Source: JAAELZ01 sp965237485 (GTDB lineage Bacteria > Pseudomonadota > Gammaproteobacteria > Arenicellales > Poriferihabitantaceae). From it: DNA of 64,000 nucleotides. The stretch's first letter is position 1, and the number at the start of each line of letters is the position of its first letter. Positions 57,540-64,000 of the stretch are shown in pieces. The stretch is from contig CBDEFQ010000009.1 of NCBI GenBank assembly GCA_965237485.1, positions 372,001 through 436,000 of the forward strand, written 5' to 3'. The translations under genes were made by a program, and so were the position numbers. The notes under the pieces were generated by a model. That model was not told the DNA's origin. It did no database searches and saw only the letters and a list, made by a program, of their open reading frames with translations.

Positions 57540-57817
57540 TGCGTATTTTATGTTTGATTGATACCAGAGTTGGTAGCCTCAGCAGATGTGATAACCACCA
57601 TTATTATCTAGCTTGATGATACCACCATTGCCAGAGCAAGTAATGGTAGGAAACTGGATAAAATTAATTTGCAGCATCAAATTCAAACTCTGTTCAGCGA
57701 ACAGCCCCAAGCCATGAGAACAACGCAATTCGCACAAAAAAGTTAAGTAAGCATTCCAATCATGCGCAACAGAACTTAGAATTCGTTGCCTCGATCTAAA
57801 CTTACTTACCCTAAAAC
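57540..57817 (-). other. Intergenic gap with a possible small antisense frame
   Basis: On the minus strand a frame is open from the 5' end of the DAHP synthase gene to about 57580, reading LCELRCSHGLGLFAEQS and later TCSGNGGIIKLDN. It has no ATG and only TTG candidates. It may be chance or a remnant. The plus strand must hold the promoter of the synthase gene. Confidence 0.25.
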
Positions 57818-58882
57818 GTGAACCCCATAAATAAAGCCGATGATACGCGCATTCTGAACGTGACCGCAGTAGCTGCCCCTGCTACTTTAATGGAGGAGAT
57901 ATACGCAAATGAAGAAGCAATCAATACCACCCTTATCGCGCGCGACCAAATCCATAAGGTGCTGCATCGACAAGATGACCGGTTGGTTGTGGTTTGTGGC
58001 CCCTGCTCAATTCACGATATCGATGCGGCCAAGGAATACGCCTCACGTTTAGTGTCTGAAAAAGCCAAGTACGACAAAGAACTGGTACTGGTGATGCGGG
58101 TCTATTTTGAAAAACCACGCACCACTATCGGCTGGAAAGGCTTGATAAATGATCCGCATTTGGACGGCAGTTTTAAAATTAATGACGGCCTGAGAATCGC
58201 TCGTCAATTGCTGCTTGATCTTAATGACATGGGAATGCCCTGCGGCACCGAGTACTTAGACCCGATATCACCACAATATTTCGCAGATCTCATCGCATGG
58301 GGTGCGATTGGGGCACGCACTACCGAAAGCCAGGGGCACAGAGAATTGGCTTCGGGGTTATCGTGCCCAGTAGGCTTTAAAAACGGCACCAATGGCAATG
58401 TCCAAATCGCGGTTGATGCGATTGGTGCAGCCTGCCAATCACATAACTTTTTAAGCGTCACCAAGCAAGGGCACTCAGCTATTTTTCGGACCACCGGCAA
58501 TGAAGATTGCCACGTTATTTTACGTGGTGGCAGCGAAACAAATTACGATGCCAAAAGCGTAGCTGATGCTTGTGAATTACTCGTAACCTCAAACCTAAAA
58601 GCCCGTGTAATGGTAGATATGAGCCATGCAAACAGCCGCAAAAACCCCGACAACCAAGTATTGGTGGCAGGCGATTTAGCCACGCAAATTGCAAAGGGCA
58701 ACCAAAATATATTCGGTGTAATGATTGAGAGTCATTTAGTAAAAGGCAATCAATCTATCAACGCTGGCTCACCTCTGGTTTATGGACAAAGTATTACCGA
58801 TGCCTGCATAGACTGGGAACAAACAACCGACGTTCTGGATTCGCTGGCTGTAGCAGTTAGGCAACGCATGTCTGCAAACTAA
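57818..58882 (+). CDS. 3-deoxy-7-phosphoheptulonate (DAHP) synthase, class I
   Basis: A 354-residue enzyme condensing phosphoenolpyruvate and erythrose-4-phosphate, the first step of the shikimate pathway. GPCSIHD (61-67) contains the metal-ligand Cys. YFEKPRTTIGWKG, GARTTESQGHRELASGLS, GFKNGTNG and MVDMSHANS are typical of the AroF/G/H group. Which feedback type (Phe, Tyr or Trp) cannot be told by eye. Confidence 0.95.
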   Translation: MNPINKADDTRILNVTAVAAPATLMEEIYANEEAINTTLIARDQIHKVLHRQDDRLVVVCGPCSIHDIDAAKEYASRLVSEKAKYDKELVLVMRVYFEKPRTTIGWKGLINDPHLDGSFKINDGLRIARQLLLDLNDMGMPCGTEYLDPISPQYFADLIAWGAIGARTTESQGHRELASGLSCPVGFKNGTNGNVQIAVDAIGAACQSHNFLSVTKQGHSAIFRTTGNEDCHVILRGGSETNYDAKSVADACELLVTSNLKARVMVDMSHANSRKNPDNQVLVAGDLATQIAKGNQNIFGVMIESHLVKGNQSINAGSPLVYGQSITDACIDWEQTTDVLDSLAVAVRQRMSAN

Positions 58883-58993
58883 AGCTTACGGGCTCTTAAT
58901 ACCGCTACCAAATAATTTAAGGCCATCCAGCTACAAAGGATGCCACTATTTGTCAGTTGTGACATTTTCGACTAACTCTATTCGGCTTTAATA

Positions 58994-60181
58994 ATGATAA
59001 AACCTCACGGCTCCACCACACTTAACCCACTATTCGTTGCTGATAAAAACCAACACCACCTTTTAACAGAACAAGCTAAGGCCTTACCTTCGGTGGTAGT
59101 CAGCTCCGCAGATGCCGCCAACGCCGTGATGTTAGGCGCCGGTTACTTTAACCCGCTAACGGGTTTTATGAATAAAGCTGATGCGCTAAGCGTAGCAGAC
59201 TCTATGCACACCACAGAGGGCTTATTTTGGCCAACACCCGTATTGTGTTTAGTATCTGACCTATCAGGCATTCAGGGGCAAGCGACTATTGCGTTACGCG
59301 ACCCTAACGTTAAAGATAAACCCGTGCTAGCAGTAATGCAAGTAGAAACCATAGAGGAAGTTAGCGACACTGAGATGGCCACAATGTCGCAACAAGTTTA
59401 CGGCACAACGGACGCGGAACACCCAGGCGTTGCTGCGTTTAACGATCAAGGCCGATTTTTATTATCTGGGCCAATTCAAGTATTGAATTACAGCTATTTT
59501 GAAACTGATTTTCCGAACACCTTTAAAACCGCTGTCGAGATTCGGGATGACATCGAAAAAGCCGGTTGGAGCAAAGTTGTGGCGTTTCAAACCCGCAACC
59601 CCATGCACCGTGCTCATGAAGAATTATGCCATATGGCCATGGCCAGATTAGGCGCTGATGGTTTGGTTGTGCATATGCTACTCGGTCAGTTAAAGTCGGA
59701 TGATATTCCAGCTGATGTAAGAGATGCAGCGATCAGAAAGATGGCGGATATCTACTTCCCGCCCAATTCGGTAATGGTCACAGGCTATGGATTTGATATG
59801 CTCTACGCTGGGCCTCGAGAAGCTGTACTGCACGCGGTATTCAGGCAAAATATGGGGGCCACTCATTTTATTATAGGCCGTGATCACGCCGGAGTTGGCG
59901 ATTATTACGGTGATTTTGAAGCCCAAGCTATTTTCCATAATGGCGTACCTAAAGGTGCTCTCGAAATAACTATTTTCGAAGCGGATCACACTGCGTACTC
60001 TAAAAAGCTAAATAAAGTGGTGATGATGCGAGAAGCACCTGATCACAACAAAGAAGACTTCGTCTTGCTTTCGGGCACAAAGGTGCGAGAAATGCTTGGC
60101 AATGGCGAAGCGCCTCCTGCAGAGTTTTCACGTCCCGAGGTCGCGCAAATACTTATTGATTATTATCAAAACCTAGTGTAG
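58994..60181 (+). CDS. sat: ATP sulfurylase (sulfate adenylyltransferase), Sat type
   Basis: A 395-residue homomeric ATP sulfurylase that makes APS from sulfate and ATP (or runs in reverse in sulfur oxidisers). The motifs FQTRNPMHRAHEEL (QxRNPxHxxHE) and GRDHAGVGDYYG are present, plus LSGTKVREML near the C-terminus. CysD/CysN-type genes are not adjacent. The stop codon lies inside a long inverted repeat (60172-60440). Confidence 0.95.
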   Translation: MIKPHGSTTLNPLFVADKNQHHLLTEQAKALPSVVVSSADAANAVMLGAGYFNPLTGFMNKADALSVADSMHTTEGLFWPTPVLCLVSDLSGIQGQATIALRDPNVKDKPVLAVMQVETIEEVSDTEMATMSQQVYGTTDAEHPGVAAFNDQGRFLLSGPIQVLNYSYFETDFPNTFKTAVEIRDDIEKAGWSKVVAFQTRNPMHRAHEELCHMAMARLGADGLVVHMLLGQLKSDDIPADVRDAAIRKMADIYFPPNSVMVTGYGFDMLYAGPREAVLHAVFRQNMGATHFIIGRDHAGVGDYYGDFEAQAIFHNGVPKGALEITIFEADHTAYSKKLNKVVMMREAPDHNKEDFVLLSGTKVREMLGNGEAPPAEFSRPEVAQILIDYYQNLV

Positions 60182-60440
60182 CGTATTAAATAGATCGTAT
60201 GTATCAGCGAGACAAGAAACGGCCAGATACTAGGCGCGTTTCGCAGTGAATGGCCCGTCCTTTGCAAGAAATGCAACGACGTAGATGGCCGTTTATTGTC
60301 TCGCCCGCAGGGAGCCCCCAAAAGACCCAATACTGCGTTACAGCCCTTGTTAAGGGAACACCATTCGTTGCGGACTGTGCCTTGTCTTGGATCATTTGGG
60401 GCCTCTGATATATACGATCTATTTTAATACACTACACTAG
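60172..60440. repeat. Long imperfect inverted-repeat element downstream of sat
   Basis: Outer arms of about 35 bp (60172-60207 and 60405-60440, core AAATAGATCGTATGTATCAG) pair with only a few mismatches. Just inside them, GCGAGACAAGAAACGGCCA near 60207-60225 pairs with TGGCCGTTTATTGTCTCGC near 60283-60301. No gene is present in about 270 bp. The left arm includes the last sat codons. Compatible with a MITE-like insertion or a very large RNA hairpin. Confidence 0.6.
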
Positions 60441-60507
60441 ATAGCTAAATAACCACTAAATCGTGGTAAATTAAGCAGGGCTCAGGCTCCGTTTTTTGTA
60501 CAAAGAC

Positions 60508-60972
60508 ATGACGATCAACACCACTGAACAACTCACCCATCTCGGCCAGTCCACTGAAATACCAAGTCATCCCGACGAAGCGGTACTGGAGTGCATAGAC
60601 AATCCGCAGGAAGGCACGCTGTATGTAGCCCGTTTTACCGCACCTGAGTTCACCTCTTTGTGCCCTGTCACCGGTCAGCCGGACTTCGCCCATTTAGTTA
60701 TTGACTATATTCCGGATAAATTGCTCGTTGAGAGTAAGTCATTTAAATTGCTCTTAACCAGCTTTCGCAACCACGGCAGTTTTCATGAGGATTGCACCAT
60801 CAAAATTGCTAAGCGTTTAGTCGAAGCCTTAAACCCCATATGGCTACGTATCGGTGGTTACTGGTACCCACGCGGCGGCATGCCAATTGACGTTTTTTAT
60901 CAAACTGGAGAAGCACCTACAGGGGTATGGATTCCTCCCCAAGACGTTCCGTCCTACCGAGGGCGTGGCTAA
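60508..60972 (+). CDS. queF: NADPH-dependent 7-cyano-7-deazaguanine reductase QueF
   Basis: A 154-residue short-form (YkvM-type) QueF reducing preQ0 to preQ1 for queuosine. The catalytic Cys lies in SLCPVTGQPDFA, SKSFKLLLTSFRNHG contains the QueF motif region, and FHEDC follows. I use the ATG giving MTINTTEQL; a TTG four codons upstream is less likely. Divides the IR element from the tRNA cluster. Confidence 0.94.
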   Translation: MTINTTEQLTHLGQSTEIPSHPDEAVLECIDNPQEGTLYVARFTAPEFTSLCPVTGQPDFAHLVIDYIPDKLLVESKSFKLLLTSFRNHGSFHEDCTIKIAKRLVEALNPIWLRIGGYWYPRGGMPIDVFYQTGEAPTGVWIPPQDVPSYRGRG

Positions 60973-61049
60973 ACAAGTACGACTCTGCGCCTCAGTCTAG
61001 CTTTGGATAAAGATCAGGTAAGGAAGCTAATACTGTAAGACCACTAACT

Positions 61050-61069
61050 CCTGCTCCTCCTGGAGCAGG
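61050..61069. terminator. Putative stem-loop between queF and tRNA-Arg
   Basis: CCTGCTCC-tcct-GGAGCAGG forms an 8-bp GC-rich stem in the gap between convergent queF and the tRNA genes. There is no clear U-run, so it may serve either direction. Confidence 0.4.
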
Positions 61070-61078
61070 CTTAGTATA

Positions 61079-61155
61079 TGGCGCGCCCGAGACGATTCGA
61101 ACGTCTGACCGCCTGGTTCGTAGCCAGGTACTCTATCCAGCTGAGCTACGGGCGC
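61079..61155 (-). tRNA. tRNA-Arg(ACG)
   Basis: A 77-nt minus-strand tRNA. The acceptor GCGCCCG pairs with CGGGCGC, and CCA is encoded. The anticodon loop CTACGAA has ACG and the T-loop is TTCGAAT. It lies 14 bp from tRNA-Ser, probably one transcript. Confidence 0.96.
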
Positions 61156-61169
61156 TTATTCTTGCAAAT

Positions 61170-61263
61170 TGGCGGAGAGGGAGGGATTCGAACCCTCGAT
61201 ACAGCTATAAACCGTATACTCCCTTAGCAGGGGAGTGCCTTCAGCCAGCTCGGCCACCTCTCC
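61170..61263 (-). tRNA. tRNA-Ser(GCT)
   Basis: A 94-nt minus-strand tRNA with a long variable arm. The acceptor GGAGAGG pairs with CCTCTCC, the anticodon loop TGCTAA contains GCT, and CCA is encoded. It follows csrA by 25 bp, a conserved gammaproteobacterial neighbourhood. Confidence 0.96.
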
Positions 61264-61288
61264 TGATAAAGCTACCAGCCTTGCTTAC

Positions 61289-61555
61289 TTAGACGTTACC
61301 GATGTTATCTTCGTCTATATTGTTATCGCCAACATCATCGCCGTCACTGAAGGAATCTGCAACACCACCTTGCATTTGCAGCTTCGCTTCTTGTTCATGT
61401 TTGATACGATAATAGATTTCTTCACGATGTACTGGTACTTCTTTAGGTGCGTTTATACCTATGCGCACTTGAGAGTCCCGTACGCCCAAAACGGTCAAGC
61501 GAATATCATCCCCGATATGCACTGACTCGCCGATTCTACGAGTTAAAATTAACAC
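61289..61555 (-). CDS. csrA: Carbon storage regulator CsrA
   Basis: An 88-residue RNA-binding translational regulator. The core VLILTRRIGESVHIGDDIRLTVLG ... RIGINAPKEVPVHREEIYYRI (quoted in part) is standard, with the GxNAPKEVxVHREEI RNA-binding strand. The start is a GTG at 61553-61555 with a TGGAG ribosome site upstream; the longer frame upstream is not CsrA. The C-terminal tail is longer and strongly acidic (DSFSDGDDVGDNN), unlike the 61-residue E. coli protein. Confidence 0.92.
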   Translation of the reverse strand: MLILTRRIGESVHIGDDIRLTVLGVRDSQVRIGINAPKEVPVHREEIYYRIKHEQEAKLQMQGGVADSFSDGDDVGDNNIDEDNIGNV

Positions 61556-61716
61556 AGCTCTACTCCAAGTTATTAAATCAAAAACAAACCGTACTCTGTA
61601 AGCCACCTAGCTACCGTCAGCGTTTTTGAGACGTGGAATTATATACCCTATAGATACCCTATAGATACCCTAATGCACCTCCTAGTCTTGTCCAACATGA
61701 AATGATACTGAGCGAA

Positions 61717-63057
61717 GGGACTGATTCTAATCGGAAATGATACCGAACTAATCTAATTTCTGTTCATGATGGTGAATGAATACCATTATGAATGACCACC
61801 ATATAGATACCCTTGATAAGGCACGCTTGTTGCTACAAGGCACTGATGAAATCGATCTGGCAATCGACGGTAAACGCAATCGCTATGATTTCATCAAACG
61901 CACCTTAATGCGTTTCAAATACAGCAAACCGGGTCGAGCCGATAAGGGTCTTGTGCTGCGTTATATCACACGCATCAGCGGTTACTCTTATGTGCAAGTG
62001 AAACGCCTGGCTGCCAGCTATCTCAAGCACGGTAGAATCCAGTGGCGACATCGTGCCACAAGGGGCTTTGCTAGACGCTATAGCAATCAAGACATTAAGC
62101 TTCTAGCAGATATGGATGAACTCCACGGTACGTTATCAGGCCATGCCACTAAGAAACTCTGTGAGCGCGCCTTATTGTCTATGAGCAAACTGAGTATGCC
62201 AACCTGGCACGTATCTCGGTTTCTCATCTATACAATCTACGCCGATCTAAACCCTACCAGAACAATCGCCGTCACTTTGAAAAGACACATTCCAAGCCTT
62301 CTTCTATCGGCCAAAGACGTAAGCCACAGCCAGAAGGTCAACCTGGCTATAGCCGTGTAGATACAGTGCATCAGGGCGATAAGGACAAGGTTAAAGGGGT
62401 CTATCATATCAACGCCGTTGATGAGATCACCCCGTTTGAAGTCGTGTCTTCTACACAGAAAATATCAGAGCCATTCTTGATGCCTATTCTCACTCAAATG
62501 CTAGAGCAATTCCCCTTTGTGATTAAAGGCTTTCATGCCGATAATGGCAGTGAATACATTAACCAATCGGTGGTGCGATTGTTGAATAAGCTATTAATCG
62601 AGTTGACCAAATCCAGGGCTAGATACCGTAACGACAATGCCTTAGTTGAGTGCAACAATGGGGCCATCGTGCGCAAGCATCTTGGCTTCATGCATATCCC
62701 GCAAAAATATGCGCCTGAGACTAATCAATTTGCCACCGACTTTCTTAACCCTTATTTGAATTATCACCGACCTTGTTTCTTCCCACAGATCAGCACTAAC
62801 AACAAAGGAAAACAAGTCAAAACCTATCCATATCGAAACATGATGACGCCTTATGAAAAACTCAAATCGTTGACCAATGCACAGTCATATCTTAAAACTC
62901 ACATCTCGTTTACAATGCTTGACGATATCGTTTATCAGATGACTGATAATGAGGCAGCAAAACAACTCAATGAGGAAAAAACTAAACTCTTTAAAAACAT
63001 CTTTGAACAGAAATGACAATCAACTTCTCGGTATCATTCCTGTATTGGAATAGACCC
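61717..63057 (+). mobile_element. rve-type IS (about 1,341 bp)
   Basis: The terminal inverted repeats are related (left GGGACTGATTCTAATCGG..., right inverted GGGTCTATTCCAATACAGG..., both followed by AATGATACCGA). A possible 4-bp duplication CGAA lies at 61713-61716 and 63058-63061. A truncated second copy opens the window at 1-58. Confidence 0.75.
61776..63016 (+). pseudogene. rve-domain transposase, frameshifted
   Basis: The first frame (MNTIMNDHHIDTLDKARLLL) carries an N-terminal DNA-binding region to about WHVSRFLIY. Near 62215 the frame shifts, and the catalytic part continues as GYSRVDTVHQGDKDKVKG. Asp residues are in HINAVDEI and GFHADNGSEYIN, and Glu in RNDNALVECNNG, ending ...NIFEQK. 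ISNCY/IS481-like. One indel separates the halves, so this copy is probably inactive. Confidence 0.8.
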
Positions 63058-63083
63058 CGAATACTTGACGTTAACAATAAACA

Positions 63084-63245
63084 TTAGCTTTTTCCCTCCA
63101 TTATGTACTTTTGAATGTCGCGCAGCATTTCCTTAATTTCAGACATATCCGCATTGCTACGCCGCTCTAGTGCTTGCACCTCGGCCTTGGTCGCATAGTG
63201 CTTATTCAAATCATCTTTTAATTTGTCTCGCTGTGCGCTCTCATG
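63084..63245 (-). pseudogene. Remnant of a small phage-type coiled-coil protein
   Basis: The minus-strand frame reads HESAQRDKLKDDLNKHYAT then VQALERRSNADMSEIKEML and ends MEGKS-stop. No start codon lies in frame after the upstream TAG, so the 5' end is lost. The composition suggests a short helical protein; no family is named. Confidence 0.4.
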
Positions 63246-63289
63246 CTAAACTTTGTTATTCGACTAACTAAATTAAACATGGATTATTT

Positions 63290-63492
63290 ATGCCAAACGA
63301 AACTATCGACCCTGTCTGCGACAATTGCGGCAGCAAGCTGTTGAGATTCCCGACAAGCCTAAGCTTGAAGACACGATTACCTGCGCTGGTTGTGGCAGAA
63401 AAGGCACTTACGGCGCAGCTAGGGATGCCGCCATTAAGGAACTCGAAAATATCGCTAAGAAGGCGTTTTCTAAGTCCAAGTTTTTCAGCTGA
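63290..63492 (+). pseudogene. Small zinc-ribbon protein (phage-associated type), frameshifted
   Basis: MPNETIDPVCDNCGSKL gives the first Cys pair. After one extra base near 63342 the frame continues EIPDKPKLEDTITCAGCGRKG, supplying the second pair, and ends in AFSKSKFFS. About 67 residues when corrected. Such short zinc-ribbon proteins occur in lambdoid-type prophages. Confidence 0.55.
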
Positions 63493-63723
63493 TTCGATAA
63501 ATTCATTAATCACCCTCAAATCTTCTAAAGCAGAGGAGCCATCGAAGCTAATTGTTCCGATGCTGGCGTCGCCATTGCTCGCGCCATTTAATAGCTTTCT
63601 TGTGGTCTCAGGGTCGAGTACGCGCTTTGGCTCTTCAGATACAAACTTAAAGCCAAGCTCTTCAGCCGACTCAGCACCATAGCTTTCAATATCATCAAGG
63701 CTTATCACCCCATCCTTGCTCAC
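63493..63723 (-). CDS. Hypothetical phage-type protein (5' part reliable)
   Basis: The GTG start overlaps the stop of the upstream regulator (GTGA). The product begins VSKDGVISLDDIESYGAES and is acidic and hydrophilic to about EFIESAEK. The frame continues further, but there it is antisense to the zinc-ribbon gene, so the true 3' end is unclear and a deletion joint near 63490 is possible. No family recognised. Confidence 0.4.
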
Positions 63724-63928
63724 GCCGCCTTGCCTTCTGGTTTGCCGAAGATGTCGGGACGTAAGTCATGTCTGGTGACTACGCCGTTGGTAACCTCCTC
63801 TATGGTAATTGCTCTTTTGGCACGCCCCTTTTCCTCCACTGGCTAATAGCCATCGGGCAAACCCCCACAAGCTCGGCCAAGTTGGTGACAGAGCCAGACT
63901 CTGTTATTGCTCTTTCTAAAGCTTTCAT
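63720..63928 (-). pseudogene. YdaS-like Cro-type regulator, frameshifted
   Basis: MKALERAITESGSVTNLAELVGVCPMAISQWRKRGVP (see LAELVGVCPMAISQWRKRG) is a Cro/YdaS-type helix-turn-helix. After VPKE the frame meets a stop, but RAITIEEVTNGVVTRHDLRPDIFG in the neighbouring frame restores the family ending. About two bases are missing. It suggests a decayed prophage or toxin-antitoxin-like regulatory module. Confidence 0.6.
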
Positions 63929-64000
63929 GGCACCTACTGGTGATCGGTCAGCGGCATCGAATACTGGCGACCGCTCGGCGGCATCGGTTGAAGGTAAAGA

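Noticed and set aside
1..64000. CRISPR array
   Set aside because: No regularly spaced identical short repeats with unique spacers were seen; the Cas4-like protein has no cas neighbours.

Overview
The window is gammaproteobacterial. The right third has the conserved neighbourhood yggT-proC-yggS next to pilT (the Pseudomonas-type order), eno next to ftsB, csrA beside tRNA-Ser(GCT)/tRNA-Arg(ACG), a short-form QueF and an ATP sulfurylase. Genus cannot be fixed from sequence alone; a marine gammaproteobacterium is a reasonable guess. The genome has many insertion sequences (IS) and many single-base frameshifts.

Layout. (1) 1-5048: an IS graveyard. A degraded minus-strand IS21-type element (IstB tail at 301-535, IstA head at 4122-4737) has had its middle replaced by a broken Mutator/IS256-type transposase and an intact second IS21-type element. 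(2) 5470-43005: a 37.5 kb genomic island in the 3' half of tRNA-Phe(GAA). A 46-bp copy of the tRNA 3' end lies at 5470-5515 and the intact tRNA is at 42960-43035. A tyrosine integrase and a frameshifted AlpA/excisionase-like gene sit just inside the tRNA end. (3) 43036-64000: chromosomal backbone, interrupted by an IS4-type element, an rve-type IS and a decayed phage-type regulatory cluster at the right edge.

The island carries a Fic protein, a second integrase-like gene and two defence loci, both broken by insertion sequences. The main one runs on the minus strand from 33314 down to 12093. It encodes a cytosine-5 DNA methyltransferase, a coiled-coil protein, the 3' remnant of a third gene, and a giant DEAD/DEAH helicase with a DUF1998-type C-terminus. 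After these come two more genes with overlapping ends: a Cas4/RecB-like PD-(D/E)XK nuclease with a probable Fe-S cysteine set, and an unrecognised protein of about 570 residues. The methylase plus helicase-DUF1998 architecture resembles Druantia type II (druM-druF-druG-druE). The two extra genes are not, to my knowledge, part of the published core. The helicase gene is in four pieces (a frameshift, an IS256-type insertion with 9-bp duplication and an IS91-type insertion) that rejoin to about 1,810 residues. The second locus, 34587-41176, is a type III-like restriction-modification pair whose methylase is split by an IS with a 3-bp duplication.

At least four copies of one 1,629-bp two-ORF rve-type IS and four (one truncated) of one 1,394-bp IS256-type element are present. 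One IS256 copy sits inside another, each with its own 9-bp target duplication. The defence loci therefore look like inactivated but very recently intact systems, from which the ancestral proteins can be rebuilt.
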